NCBI RefSeq assembly: GCF_041320275.1
Contig: NZ_CP162023.1
Location: forward strand, 2,480,001-2,544,000
Length of the DNA: 64,000 nt
Reading direction: 5' to 3'
DNA from: Mumia sp. Pv4-285
GTDB taxonomy: Bacteria; Actinomycetota; Actinomycetes; Propionibacteriales; Nocardioidaceae
Within the stretch, counting starts at the first letter, position 1. Each line of letters starts with the position of its first letter. The notes under the pieces were generated by a model. It searched no databases and was not told where the DNA came from. It saw nothing but the letters and a program-made list of their open reading frames with translations. The translations under genes were made by a program, and so were the position numbers. Of the stretch, positions 43,818-53,415 are shown piece after piece.

Positions 43818-45143
43818 TCAGCGCTCGAGGATCGCGGTCACGCCTTGACCGCCCGCCGCACAGATCGAGATGACCCCGCGGCCCGATCCCTTCTCGGCCA
43901 GCAGCTTGGCGAGCGTCGCGACGATGCGTCCGCCGGTGGCGGCGAACGGGTGCCCGGCCGCGAGCGAGGACCCGACGACGTTGAGCTTGCTGCGGTCGAT
44001 CGAGCCGAGCGGCGCGTCGAGGCCCAGGCGCTCCTTGCAGAAGATCGGGTCCTCCCACGCCTTGAGCGTGCTCAGGACCTGCGAGGCGAACGCCTCGTGG
44101 ATCTCGTAGAAGTCGAAGTCCTGGAGCGTCAGCCCGGCGCGTTCGAGCATCCGTGGCATCGCGTACGCCGGCGCCATCAGCAGCCCTTCGTGGCCGCTCA
44201 CGTAGTCGACTGCGGCTGTCTCGTACTCGGTGAGGTACGCGAGGGGCTCCCACCCCTTCTTCTTCGCGTACGTCTCCGACGCCAGGAGGACGGTCGACGC
44301 GCCGTCGGTCAGCGGCGTGGAGTTGGCGGCGGTCATCGTGGCGCCCTCTCCCCTGCCGAAGACCGGCTTGAGCGTGGCGAGCTTCTCGACCGACGAGTCG
44401 GCGCGCAGGTTCTGGTCACGCTCCAGCCCGAGGAACGGCGTGAGCATGTCGTCGAGGAACCCTCGCTCGTACGCGGCGGCGAGCTTGTGGTGCGACTCCA
44501 CCGCGAGCTGGTCCTGGTCTTCGCGGGTGATGCCCCACTCGACCGTCGTGAGCGCCTGGCTCTCCCCCATCGAGAGGCCGGTGCGGGGCTCGGAGTTCTG
44601 CGGGATCGACGGCGCGAGGTCGGACGGGCGGATCTTGGCCAGCGCCGCGACGCGCGCCTTCAGCGACTTGGCGCGGTTGGCCTCGAGGAGCGCCTTGCGC
44701 AGGCCCTCTCCGACGGCGATCGGAGCGTCGGAGGTGGTGTCGGACCCGCCGGCGATGCCGACGTCGATCTTGCCGAGCGCGATCTTGTTGGCGACGAGCA
44801 CCGCAGCCTGGATGCCGGTGTCGCAGGCCTGCTGGACGTCGTACGCGGGGGTGGCCGGGTCGAGCTTGGACCCCAGCACCGTCTCGCGTGCCAGGTTGAA
44901 GTCACGGCTGTGCTTGAGCACCGCCCCGGCGGCGAACTCCCCCACCCGCTCTCCGACCAGGTCGTAGCGCTCGACCAGGCCGTCGAGCGCAGCGGTCAGC
45001 ATGTCCTGGTTGGAGGCGTGGGAGTAGACGGTGTTGGACCGCGCGAACGGGATGCGGTTGCCGCCGATCACCGCGACCCGGCGCGGGGCGGTCTCGCGTG
45101 CCGCGGACGTCGATGCCGAGCGCTTGCTGGAGGTGGGTGCCAT
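43818..45143 (-). CDS. Acetyl-CoA C-acyltransferase (thiolase, FadA2/FadI-like)
   Basis: A 441-residue thiolase of fatty-acid beta-oxidation. The nucleophilic Cys is in VQQACDTGIQAA; the C-terminal active-site residues are in EIHEAFASQVL, GHPFAATGGR and CAAGGQG. The ATG at 45143 was chosen because GAGGAGA lies 4 nt upstream; the frame extends further without similarity. The divergent FabG4-like and HtdX-like genes give the same set as Rv0241c-Rv0243c in M. tuberculosis (HtdX, FabG4, FadA2), supporting a FadA2 role. Confidence 0.9.
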   Translation of the reverse strand: MAPTSSKRSASTSAARETAPRRVAVIGGNRIPFARSNTVYSHASNQDMLTAALDGLVERYDLVGERVGEFAAGAVLKHSRDFNLARETVLGSKLDPATPAYDVQQACDTGIQAAVLVANKIALGKIDVGIAGGSDTTSDAPIAVGEGLRKALLEANRAKSLKARVAALAKIRPSDLAPSIPQNSEPRTGLSMGESQALTTVEWGITREDQDQLAVESHHKLAAAYERGFLDDMLTPFLGLERDQNLRADSSVEKLATLKPVFGRGEGATMTAANSTPLTDGASTVLLASETYAKKKGWEPLAYLTEYETAAVDYVSGHEGLLMAPAYAMPRMLERAGLTLQDFDFYEIHEAFASQVLSTLKAWEDPIFCKERLGLDAPLGSIDRSKLNVVGSSLAAGHPFAATGGRIVATLAKLLAEKGSGRGVISICAAGGQGVTAILER

Positions 45144-45217
45144 GGGGTCTCCTCGGGAGGACGTCGTTGCGTGAGCCACACTTCGGAGAGGGACGGCGCG
45201 TCCCCTGGTCCGACGAT

Positions 45218-45264
45218 GTAACTCTAGGTTACGGTAAGAGCGCAATTCCAGATACCAAGGGTAT
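45218..45264. promoter_or_regulatory. Divergent operator region of the thiolase/FabG4 cluster
   Basis: Two palindromes lie in the divergent promoter region. GTAAC-TCTAG-GTTAC (45218-45232) is a perfect 5-bp-arm inverted repeat, and ATACC-AAG-GGTAT (45252-45264) is a second. The FabG4-like start is 21 bp further on. The nearby TetR protein is a candidate binder, but its own promoter repeat differs in sequence. Confidence 0.45.
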
Positions 45265-45285
45265 TCGAGAGGCAGGACACACGAG

Positions 45286-46629
45286 ATGAGCGACCGCTAC
45301 CAAGACCTCGTCCACACGTCGGTCGGGAAGTTCTTGGTGAAGAACCTGGGTCTGCCCAACCCGCCGCGGCTCGAGCGTTTCAACGCCGGAGACCCGCTGG
45401 TGTCCGGCACGGTTCTCGTCGGCGCCGCACCCGCGAGCACCCTCGGCACGGCGCTCGGTGATGCGCTGTCGGCCCTCTCCGTCCCGACGACCGCTCGCCT
45501 CGCCGACGGCGAGAAGGTCAAGGGCATCGTCTTCGACGCGACCGGACTCGACACCGCCGCCGGACTGGACCGGGTCCAGGAGTTCCTCACGCCCGTCCTG
45601 CGCGGCCTCACCCGCTGTGCGCGGGTCGTCCTCGTCGGGACGCCGCCCGAGCAGGCCGGCAGCGCCGGTCGCGCGATCGCCCAGCGGGCGCTCGAGGGCG
45701 TCTCCCGGTCGCTCGGCAAGGAGCTCGGCAACGGCTCGACCGCTCAGACGGTGTACGTCTCCGGAGGCGCCGAGGACGCGATCGCGTCCACCCTCGGCTT
45801 CCTCCTGTCCCCCAAGTCGGCGTACGTCAGCGGTCAGGTCGTCCGGATCGGCACGGCCGGCATCACCGACGCCCCCACCTTCGAGGTCGCAGCACCGCTG
45901 ACGGGCAAGGTCGCCCTCGTCACCGGCGCGTCGCGCGGTCTCGGCCTGGCGATGGCCCAGACGCTGCACCGCGACGGAGCCACCGTCGTCGGGCTGGACG
46001 TCGCGCCGCTCGCCGAGGACCTGCAGCGGGAGATGGCGTCCCTCGGCGGCGAGACCATCGTCCTCGACATCACCGCGCCCGACGCGCCGCAGCGGATCGC
46101 CGCCTACCTGTCCGAGCACCACGGCGGCGTCGACGTCGTCGTCCACAACGCGGGCATCACGCGCGACAAGCGGCTGCGCAACATGAAGACCGAGAACTGG
46201 CACAAGGTCGTCGAGATCAACGTCGACGCACCCCAGCGGATCACCGCAGAGCTGCTCGACCAGAAGCTGGTCCGCACCGGCGGCACGATCCTGGGCGTCT
46301 CATCCATCGCCGGCATCGCCGGCAACAACGGACAGACCAACTACGCCGCCTCCAAGGCCGGCGTGATCGGCTGGGTCCAGGAGCTCGCTCCACGCCTCGC
46401 ACCGGCCGGCATCACGATCAACGCCGTCGCACCGGGCTTCATCGAGACCGACATGGTCAAGACGATCCCGCTCACCATCCGCGAGGCCGGACGCCGGATG
46501 AACTCGCTCTCGCAGGGCGGACTGCCGATCGACGTCGCGGAGACGGTCGCCTGGTACGCGAACCCGGGCTCGGCCGCCGTCTCTGGCAACGTGGTGCGCG
46601 TGTGCGGCCAGAGCCTGCTGGGAGCCTGA
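45286..46629 (+). CDS. fabG4: 3-oxoacyl-[ACP/CoA] reductase, high-molecular-weight FabG4 type
   Basis: A 447-residue short-chain dehydrogenase of the long FabG4 type. Residues 1 to about 200 are a nucleotide-fold-like N-terminal domain lacking an SDR catalytic set; the C-terminal half is a complete SDR (VTGASRGLGLAMAQ, NAGITRDKRLRNM, SSIAGIAGNNGQTNYAASKAG). FabG4 reduces 3-oxoacyl-CoA with NADH. It is followed 1 bp later by the HtdX-like dehydratase. Ribosome site GAGAGG is rather distant from the ATG. Confidence 0.9.
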   Translation: MSDRYQDLVHTSVGKFLVKNLGLPNPPRLERFNAGDPLVSGTVLVGAAPASTLGTALGDALSALSVPTTARLADGEKVKGIVFDATGLDTAAGLDRVQEFLTPVLRGLTRCARVVLVGTPPEQAGSAGRAIAQRALEGVSRSLGKELGNGSTAQTVYVSGGAEDAIASTLGFLLSPKSAYVSGQVVRIGTAGITDAPTFEVAAPLTGKVALVTGASRGLGLAMAQTLHRDGATVVGLDVAPLAEDLQREMASLGGETIVLDITAPDAPQRIAAYLSEHHGGVDVVVHNAGITRDKRLRNMKTENWHKVVEINVDAPQRITAELLDQKLVRTGGTILGVSSIAGIAGNNGQTNYAASKAGVIGWVQELAPRLAPAGITINAVAPGFIETDMVKTIPLTIREAGRRMNSLSQGGLPIDVAETVAWYANPGSAAVSGNVVRVCGQSLLGA

Positions 46630-46630
46630 C

Positions 46631-47521
46631 GTGACGGTCCGCCAGTTCGAGCACGCTCCGGCGACCCTCCCGCTCTACCTGCGCGCGGCCCTGCCCGCGC
46701 TCCCGGGGGTCGGCAGGCTTCCCGGCGTACGCCACGTGGCCGGCGCGGTGCCCGACGTGACGCTCGAGCGCACCAGGGTCACCACCGACCTCGACGACCT
46801 GGCAGCGTACGCGTCGGTGTGCGGATTCGGCATGCGCGGCACGCTCCCGGTGACGTACCCGCACATGGCGGCGTTCGGCCTCCAGATGACCCTGATGACC
46901 GACACGGCGTTCCCGTTCGCGCCGATGGGTCTGGTCCACCTGCGCAACAGCATCACCCAGCACCGACCGATCGCGGTCACCGAGTCGTACGCGGTGTCGG
47001 TCTACGCCACCCGGCTGCGCGACCACCCGAAGGGCCGGTTGATCGACCTGGTCAGCACCGCACGCGTCGGCGACGAGGTGGTCTGGGAGGAGACGATGAC
47101 GCTGCTCCGGCGCGGCGGTGGCGGGAGCGCCGAGGAGCGCCGCGCGCCGCTGGACGGCGTCGAGGCACCCGCGCGGACCGCCACGTGGAGGCTCGACGCC
47201 GGACTCGGACGTCGGTACGGCGCGGTGTCGGGCGATCGCAACCCGATCCATCTCTCCCGGGTGACCGCGAAGGCCTTCGGGTTCCCCCGCCAGATCGCGC
47301 ACGGCATGTGGACGAAGGCGCGTGCCCTCGCGGCGATCGAGAACCGACTCCCCGCGGCCTACACGGTCGACGCCGAGTTCCGTCGCCCGATCCTGCTCCC
47401 CGCCACGGTCGGCTTCGGACAGGACGCCGACGGCGACCGAATCCTGTTCGGCGTGACGGGGCGCGCCCGCGACGACCAACCAGCGCCGACGCACCTCGTC
47501 GGGCGCGTCGTACCCCTCTGA
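46631..47521 (+). CDS. MaoC/HtdX-like (R)-3-hydroxyacyl thioester dehydratase
   Basis: A 296-residue double hot-dog protein. The second half carries the hydratase motif YGAVSGDRNPIHLSRVTAKAFGFPRQIAHGMW, with the catalytic Asp and His. The first half is the degenerate hot-dog repeat. It matches HtdX-type dehydratases of mycobacteria and sits directly behind the FabG4-like gene, giving reductase plus dehydratase for consecutive fatty-acyl steps. GTG start 1 bp after the fabG4 stop implies coupling. Confidence 0.85.
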   Translation: MTVRQFEHAPATLPLYLRAALPALPGVGRLPGVRHVAGAVPDVTLERTRVTTDLDDLAAYASVCGFGMRGTLPVTYPHMAAFGLQMTLMTDTAFPFAPMGLVHLRNSITQHRPIAVTESYAVSVYATRLRDHPKGRLIDLVSTARVGDEVVWEETMTLLRRGGGGSAEERRAPLDGVEAPARTATWRLDAGLGRRYGAVSGDRNPIHLSRVTAKAFGFPRQIAHGMWTKARALAAIENRLPAAYTVDAEFRRPILLPATVGFGQDADGDRILFGVTGRARDDQPAPTHLVGRVVPL

Positions 47522-47572
47522 GACGTCAGGCTGCACAGACCAGGGCGCAACCTGCCCAGGCCTCCGCCTGAC

Positions 47573-47613
47573 CATGCAGGATCGGTGCTGCATCTGAGCA
47601 CCGATCCTGCATG
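47573..47613. terminator. 17-bp perfect palindrome between HtdX-like and tesB genes
   Basis: CATGCAGGATCGGTGCT (47573-47589) and its exact complement (47597-47613) flank a 7-nt loop, 51 bp past the HtdX-like stop and between convergent genes. There is no T-run. The rest of the 269-bp gap (47522-47790) shows no gene I can support. Confidence 0.55.
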
Positions 47614-47790
47614 ATCGTCTCGCCGTCGACGAGGCGCCCTGGGAGTTGTGAGCACAAGCGCGGCTACTATCCGCGTCCTGGCCGAGGACGTCTCGGTGAC
47701 CCACATTATGGAACTGATGGCGCTGATGCCCTCGGACGGCTCCACCGCGGTCTGCGATCGCTGCACGAGGACTCCCGTCGGTCGCGGCAC

Positions 47791-48678
47791 CTATGCCTGC
47801 GGGCGCGGCTTCACCGGGCGGATCAGGCCCTCCTGGGCGACCGACGCGACCAGCGCGCCGTCCTCGGCGAAGATGTTGGCCGTGGTGAAGCCGCGAGCGC
47901 CGATCGCCGACGGCGACGTCTGGTCGTACAGCATCCAGTGGTCGGCCCGGACCGGTCGGTGGAACCACATCGCGTGGTCCAACGACGCCGGCTGGATCCG
48001 CGGGGACCCGATCGTGAGCCCGTGCGGGACGAGCGAGCTGCCGAGCAGGGTCAGGTCGCTGATGTAGGTGAGGACGCACGCGTTGAGCACCGGATCGTCG
48101 GGGAGCTCGCCACCCGCTCGAAGCCACAGCCGCTGGATCGCCGGCACGAGGGTCCGCGCGGGATCGTCCGCCTCCCTGTTGTCGCCGACGTAGCGGACGT
48201 CCAGCGCGGCCCACTCGCTGCGCCAGTGCGCAGCGGCGCGCTCGTCCACGTAGCCGAGGACCTCCGACAGGGCTGGCGACGCATCGACCGGTGGCACGTC
48301 GGGCATGGCGTTCTGGTGCTCGTAGCCGTCCTCGGTCCGGTGGAACGACGCCGTCATGTAGAAGATGACCTTGCCGTGCTGGCGGGCCGAGACGCGCCGC
48401 GTCGAGAACGACCGACCGTCACGGATCCGTTCGACGTCGTAGACGATCGGCACGCTCGGGTCGCCGCCCAGCAGGAAGTAGACGTGCAGCGAGTGGACCG
48501 GCCGCTCCTCCGGGACGCTCCGCGAGGCCGCCATCAGCGCCTGCGCGGCGACCTGCCCCCCGAACACGCGCGTCAGCGTGCTGCCCTCGGGATGCGTACC
48601 GCGGTAGAGGTCCTCCTCGAGCTGCTCGAGGTCGAGAAGGTCTACGAGTTGTTCGATCGTTGCCGGCACGGTCGCCAT
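47791..48678 (-). CDS. tesB: Acyl-CoA thioesterase II (TesB)
   Basis: A thioesterase of about 295 residues with a double hot-dog fold that hydrolyses acyl-CoA. Motifs are TRVFGGQVAAQALMAASRSV near residue 38, VHSLHVYFLLGGD, and MWFHRPVRADHWMLYDQTSP with the C-terminal active-site strand (ARGFTTANIF). I start at the ATG at 48678 (MATVPATIEQL); an ATG at 48690 four codons upstream is possible. It lies next to the fatty-acid cluster but convergent to it, and behind the PAC2 gene. Confidence 0.92.
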   Translation of the reverse strand: MATVPATIEQLVDLLDLEQLEEDLYRGTHPEGSTLTRVFGGQVAAQALMAASRSVPEERPVHSLHVYFLLGGDPSVPIVYDVERIRDGRSFSTRRVSARQHGKVIFYMTASFHRTEDGYEHQNAMPDVPPVDASPALSEVLGYVDERAAAHWRSEWAALDVRYVGDNREADDPARTLVPAIQRLWLRAGGELPDDPVLNACVLTYISDLTLLGSSLVPHGLTIGSPRIQPASLDHAMWFHRPVRADHWMLYDQTSPSAIGARGFTTANIFAEDGALVASVAQEGLIRPVKPRPQA

Positions 48679-48741
48679 CGTCTCACGCACCGGACGCCGC
48701 GCACGTGCACACCACGCGAGCGCTCGGCAGTGTGACCGGGG

Positions 48742-49677
48742 CTACTCGCCCGTGCCCGGCTCGCGTCGGTCGAGCTGCGCGAGGAACTCCTCGAACTGGG
48801 ATCCGATCTCGTCACCCGTCGGCAGGTCCGACTCGTCCGCGACCAGCGGCGGCTCGACCGCGGAGCGGGTCATCTGGTCGTACTGACGCTCGAGGTTCGC
48901 GAGGACGTCTCCGCCGTCCTGCTCCTCGACCTGCTTGTGGATGTCGGCGACGGTCTCCGCCTGCTGGAGCCGCAGCTCCTCGAGGTCGAAGTGCAGACCC
49001 GTACGGCCCGCGACCGCCTCCAGCAGCGCGACGGAGGCGCTCGGGTACTCGACCTGGGCGACGTACTGCGGGACGTGGGCGACGTAGCCGACGGAGTCGT
49101 GGCCCCACTCCCCCAGCCGGATCTCGAGGACCGAGTGGATGCTCGCCGGGATGACGACCTGAGCCCGGAACAGGTTCTTCCGGTCGAGCAGCTCGCGACG
49201 GCTCGCGTGGTTGGTGATCACCGAGGGCCGGGTGTGCGGGACGCCCATCGGGACCGCGCCCAGGCCGATCACGAGCTCGACGCCGTACTCCTCGACGATC
49301 TCGTGGACCTCCTCGGCGAACTGCTCCCACCGGAAGTCCGGCTCGGGGCCGCTCAGCACGAGGTAGGGGGCGCCGTGGTCGTCGTGGTGGACGCGCAGCT
49401 CCAGCGAAGGACGGTCGTACTCGGCGTAGCGGTCGCGGTCGAAGACCATCGGGGGACGACGGCCGCGGTAGTCGTAGTAGTCGTCGAGGTCGAACTCGTG
49501 GACGACCTCGCCCTCGTCGCGCGACTGCAGGTGCTCGACCGCGAGCCGCGGGGCGGACCCGGCGTTGAGGAACCCGTCGAACGCGAAGAGCAGCGACGGG
49601 CGAACGCCCTCAGGAAGCTCGTCGAACACTCCGGACTCGCTGCGCTCCGGCCTCAGCCGGGCAAAGAACCTGCGCAT
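48742..49677 (-). CDS. PAC2-family (proteasome assembly chaperone-like) protein
   Basis: A 311-residue protein of the PAC2 family, widespread in actinobacteria and of uncertain role. The core has SLLFAFDGFLNAGSAPRLAVEHL, DDYYDYRGRRPPMVFD, LVIGLGAVPMGVPHTRP and SVGYVAHVPQYVAQVEYP. The C-terminal 60 residues are acidic and helical (ETVADIHKQVEEQ). The ATG at 49677 has GGGAGG 7 nt upstream. Cytosolic. Confidence 0.85.
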   Translation of the reverse strand: MRRFFARLRPERSESGVFDELPEGVRPSLLFAFDGFLNAGSAPRLAVEHLQSRDEGEVVHEFDLDDYYDYRGRRPPMVFDRDRYAEYDRPSLELRVHHDDHGAPYLVLSGPEPDFRWEQFAEEVHEIVEEYGVELVIGLGAVPMGVPHTRPSVITNHASRRELLDRKNLFRAQVVIPASIHSVLEIRLGEWGHDSVGYVAHVPQYVAQVEYPSASVALLEAVAGRTGLHFDLEELRLQQAETVADIHKQVEEQDGGDVLANLERQYDQMTRSAVEPPLVADESDLPTGDEIGSQFEEFLAQLDRREPGTGE

Positions 49678-49771
49678 CACGAGACCTCCCAACGTCGACC
49701 GGACGTGCCGTATTCCCCCTGTCGGGGACCGGGCGCGCCCGTGAAGGGGGGCCGGTGGCACTCCCTCCAGC

Positions 49772-51295
49772 CTACGTCGGAGGTGTCGACGCCCCTTCGG
49801 CGGCCGTCGGCTCGCCGACCCGCCTGAGACGGCTGTGACGTCGCCCATAGAGGAAGTAGACGACGAAGCCGAGCGCCATCCAGACCAGGAACCGGACCCA
49901 GGTCTCACCGACCAGGTTGAGCATCAGGTAGACGCAGGCGATCACGGCGAGCACCGCGACCAGGGTGGCCGCCGGGACCCGGAACCCGCGCGGCAGGTCG
50001 GGACGGGTCCGGCGCAGGATCACGACTCCGACGCTGACCAGCACGAACGCGAACAGGGTGCCGATGTTGACGAGGTCGGCCAGCGTCGACAGGTCGACGA
50101 ACCCGGAGATCGCGGCCACGGCGAGGCCGGTGAGGACGGTGATCCGGTACGGCGTGCGGTGGGTCGGGTGCGTCCGGGCCAGCCAGCGCGGGAGCAGGCC
50201 GTCGCGGGCCATCGCGAAGGCGACGCGGGTCTGCCCCAGCATGAGGATCATCACGACCACGACGAGGCCGATGCAGGCGCCGACGGAGATGACGTCGCCC
50301 ATCCAGGTCACCCCGACTGAGTCGAAGGCGGTCGCGAGCGGCGCACCGTCGTTGGGATCGATGTCGCGGAAGTTCTGCATGCCGGTGATCACGAGGCTGA
50401 CGGCCATGTAGAGCACCGTGACGATCGCGAGCGACCCGAAGATCCCGATCGGGACGTTGCGCTGCGGGTCGTGCGTCTCCTCGGCGGTGGTGGCGACCAC
50501 GTCGAAGCCGATGAACGCGAAGAAGACGATCGCGGCGCCCGCGAAGATGCCGGCAACCCCGTAGACGGCCGGCTCGAGCCCGAGCAGGGTCTGGATCAGC
50601 GGGACCTTCAGCCAGCCCCCCTCGCCTGCCGCAGGAGGCTCCGCCGGCGGCACGAAGGGCGACCAGTTCTGAGCGTCGATGTACTTGATGCCGGCGATGA
50701 TCACGAGCATCACCACGGCGAGCTTGATGGCGACGACGACCTGGTTGATCCGGCTGGAGAACTTGATGCCCATGATCAGCACCCACATGACCAGCAGCGA
50801 GATCACGATGGCCGGGATGTCGACCACACCGGTCCCGGCCGCGGAGCGCAGCTGCTCGGGCAGCTCGAGGAAGGTGCCTTCGACCAGGTTGTTCCAGTAC
50901 GACGAGAACCCGGACGCGAGGGCCGCCGAACCGACCGTGAACTCGAGCACCAGGTCCCAGCCGATCGTCCAGGCGATCAGCTCGCCGAACGTCGCGTACG
51001 AGAACGTGTACGCACTGCCGGCGACCGGGACGGTCGAGGCGAACTCGGCGTAGCAGAGCGCTGCGAGCCCGCAGGCCAGCGCCGCGACGAGGAACGAGAC
51101 GGCGATCGCCGGGCCGGCGGTGGTCGCGGCCGCCTGACCGGTGAGGACGAAGATCCCGGCCCCGATGATCACGCCGACCCCGAAGACGATCAGGTCGATC
51201 GCACCGAGGTTGCGGTTCAGCCGGGTCTCCGGGTCGTCGGTGTCCTTGATCGACTGCTCGACGGACTTGGTGCGGAAGAGCTCGCTCTTGGCCAT
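49772..51295 (-). CDS. APC-superfamily amino-acid permease (cationic amino-acid transporter type)
   Basis: A 507-residue transporter with 12 or more helices. The helix 1 motif VFGVGVIIGAGIFVLTGQAA and AFIGFDVVATTAEETHDPQRN are the CAT (cationic amino-acid transporter) signatures. A 30-residue cytoplasmic N-terminus (FRTKSVEQSIKDTDDPETRL) and a basic C-terminal end (YGRRHSRLRR) follow family form. It differs from the permease at 34400, which lacks this N-terminus. Ribosome site AGGGGG before the ATG. Confidence 0.87.
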   Translation of the reverse strand: MAKSELFRTKSVEQSIKDTDDPETRLNRNLGAIDLIVFGVGVIIGAGIFVLTGQAAATTAGPAIAVSFLVAALACGLAALCYAEFASTVPVAGSAYTFSYATFGELIAWTIGWDLVLEFTVGSAALASGFSSYWNNLVEGTFLELPEQLRSAAGTGVVDIPAIVISLLVMWVLIMGIKFSSRINQVVVAIKLAVVMLVIIAGIKYIDAQNWSPFVPPAEPPAAGEGGWLKVPLIQTLLGLEPAVYGVAGIFAGAAIVFFAFIGFDVVATTAEETHDPQRNVPIGIFGSLAIVTVLYMAVSLVITGMQNFRDIDPNDGAPLATAFDSVGVTWMGDVISVGACIGLVVVVMILMLGQTRVAFAMARDGLLPRWLARTHPTHRTPYRITVLTGLAVAAISGFVDLSTLADLVNIGTLFAFVLVSVGVVILRRTRPDLPRGFRVPAATLVAVLAVIACVYLMLNLVGETWVRFLVWMALGFVVYFLYGRRHSRLRRVGEPTAAEGASTPPT

Positions 51296-51370
51296 CCTGA
51301 CCCCCTTCTCGGGGCCACTATGCCGCGTGACACCGGAGGCGGCAGATCGACTGAGGACGGCTCCGGCAGG

Positions 51371-53230
51371 TCAGAGCCGCGCGAGCGTGTCGGCCGCGAT
51401 CGCGTCCGCGGTCAGTCCCATCCGCGCAAGCAGGACGTCGCGCTTCGCGTGGTCGAAGAACTCCTGAGTGACGCCGTGGACGCGGACTGGGGTACGGACG
51501 TCGGCGTCGGCAAGCATCTGGGTGAGCACCGACCCCATGCCGCCGACGCGGCCACTGTCCTCGATCGTGACGAGGAGGCGGTGCCGGGCGGCGAGGTCGA
51601 CGAGAGCCGGGTCGAGCGGCTTGATCCAGCGGGGGTCGACGACGGTGACGCCCACGCCACCGGCGGCGAGCAGCGCGGCGGCGTCGAGCGCCTGGCGGGT
51701 CATCGGGCCCGCAGCAACGATCAGCACGTCCTCGGCGCCGTCGCGCAGGAGGACGTCGCAGCGTCCGACCGTGTCGACCGCCTCGATGTCGGCGGAGACT
51801 CCACCCTTGGGGAACCGGACGACCGTGGGGGCGTCGTCGACCGAGACGGCCTCGCGCAGCAGCTCGCGCAGCCGGGACCCGTCGCGCGGGGCCGCCAGCT
51901 GGAGGGTCGGCACGACCTGGAGGATCGACATGTCCCACATGCCGTTGTGGCTCGGGCCGTCGTCACCGGTGACACCGGCGCGGTCGAGCACGAACGTCAC
52001 CCCGCACCGGTGGAGCGCGACGTCGAGCAGGACCTGGTCGAACGCACGGTTCAGGAACGTCGCGTAGACCGCCACGATCGGGTGCAGCCCGCCCATCGCG
52101 AGCCCCGCAGCGCTCGTCACGGCATGCTGCTCGGCGATGCCGACGTCGTAGGTGCGGTCCGGGAACTTGTCGGCGAAGGCGTCGAGCCCGGTCGGCGACA
52201 GCATCGCCGCCGTGATCGCGACCACGTCGGACCGCTCGTCGCCGATGCGTACGACCTCGTCCCGGAAGACCGAGGTCCACGACGTCGGCTCCACGGCGAG
52301 GGACTCACCGGTCAGGCGGTCGAACGCCTTCGCCTGGTGCATCTGGTCCTCTTCGTTGGCGACCGCGATCTCGTAGCCCTGCCCCTTGGTGGTGATCACG
52401 TGCACGATCACCGATCCGCCGAACGTCCGCGCCTGGGTGAGTGCCTTCTCGACGGCGGGTCGGTCGTGCCCGTCGATCGGGCCGACGTACTTCAGGCCGA
52501 GGTCCTCGAACATGCCCTGCGGGTAGAGCGCGTCCTTGAGGCCCTTCTTGATCGCGTGCAGCGCCTCGTAGGCAGCGTTGCCGACCGCGTTGGTGTTGGA
52601 GAGCCGGTCACGCACGGCCCTGAGGGTCGGCTCGTAACGCGGGTTCGTACGGAGCTTGGCGAGGTGGTTGGCGAGGCCGCCGACGGTGGGCCGGTAGGAG
52701 CGTCCGTTGTCGTTGACCACGACGACGAGCCGGTTGTCGTCGCCGGCAGCGATGTTGTTGAGCGCCTCCCAGGCCATGCCCCCGGTGAGCGCACCGTCGC
52801 CGATGACCGCGACGACGTGGTCGGGACGGCCCTGGACTGTGTTGGCCTTGGCGAGCCCGTCGGCGTACGACAGGCTCGTCGACGCGTGCGAGTTCTCGAC
52901 GACGTCGTGAGGCGACTCGGCCTGGCTCGGGTAGCCGGACAGTCCGCCCTCGGTCCGCAGCTGCTCGAACGCGGCCGCGCGGCCCGTGAGCATCTTGTGG
53001 ACGTACGCCTGGTGGCCGGTGTCGAAGACCACCCGGTCCCGCGGCGAGTCGAAGACACGGTGGATGGCCATGGTCAGCTCGACGACCCCGAGGTTCGGGC
53101 CGAGGTGGCCGCCGTGCGTCGCGACGGCGACGATCAGGCGCTCGCGGATCTCCTCAGCGAGAGCATCGAGCTCGGCGTCGGTGAGGTCCCGCAGATCACT
53201 CGGCTGGCTGATCTGGTCGAGCGTGGTCAT
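51371..53230 (-). CDS. dxs: 1-deoxy-D-xylulose-5-phosphate synthase
   Basis: A 619-residue thiamine-diphosphate enzyme that condenses pyruvate and glyceraldehyde-3-phosphate, the first step of the MEP isoprenoid pathway. Motifs are [49 protein letters not shown] (ThDP/Mg) and [19 protein letters not shown]. The ATG at 53230 follows GGAGG. A minus-strand TAAGAT (53263-53268) is the likely -10, about 33 bp upstream. Apparently monocistronic. Confidence 0.96.
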   Translation of the reverse strand: MTTLDQISQPSDLRDLTDAELDALAEEIRERLIVAVATHGGHLGPNLGVVELTMAIHRVFDSPRDRVVFDTGHQAYVHKMLTGRAAAFEQLRTEGGLSGYPSQAESPHDVVENSHASTSLSYADGLAKANTVQGRPDHVVAVIGDGALTGGMAWEALNNIAAGDDNRLVVVVNDNGRSYRPTVGGLANHLAKLRTNPRYEPTLRAVRDRLSNTNAVGNAAYEALHAIKKGLKDALYPQGMFEDLGLKYVGPIDGHDRPAVEKALTQARTFGGSVIVHVITTKGQGYEIAVANEEDQMHQAKAFDRLTGESLAVEPTSWTSVFRDEVVRIGDERSDVVAITAAMLSPTGLDAFADKFPDRTYDVGIAEQHAVTSAAGLAMGGLHPIVAVYATFLNRAFDQVLLDVALHRCGVTFVLDRAGVTGDDGPSHNGMWDMSILQVVPTLQLAAPRDGSRLRELLREAVSVDDAPTVVRFPKGGVSADIEAVDTVGRCDVLLRDGAEDVLIVAAGPMTRQALDAAALLAAGGVGVTVVDPRWIKPLDPALVDLAARHRLLVTIEDSGRVGGMGSVLTQMLADADVRTPVRVHGVTQEFFDHAKRDVLLARMGLTADAIAADTLARL

Positions 53231-53415
53231 GGTCCTCCGCGGATGTGGGTGGGCGTCATTCGATCTTAGGCCATCGCTCCCACCCGGCCACGGAACGTGC
53301 GGGAGCGCCACCGGGCGCAGAACGGCGGTGTGCCGCAACGCGCAATACCCCGGTACCGCGAGCCCCAGCACCCCTAGCGTGAGCATGTCCCCCTGGTCAG
53401 ACAGCGGGGTGCGCC

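Noticed and set aside
45286-46629. FabG4-like gene as a fusion of two enzymes
   Set aside because: The extra N-terminal domain is a normal part of the long FabG4 type, so no fusion is needed.
47648-48067. A possible small plus-strand gene starting near 47648
   Set aside because: Most of it lies antisense to tesB, there is no ribosome site or leaderless -10, and the translation shows no domain.
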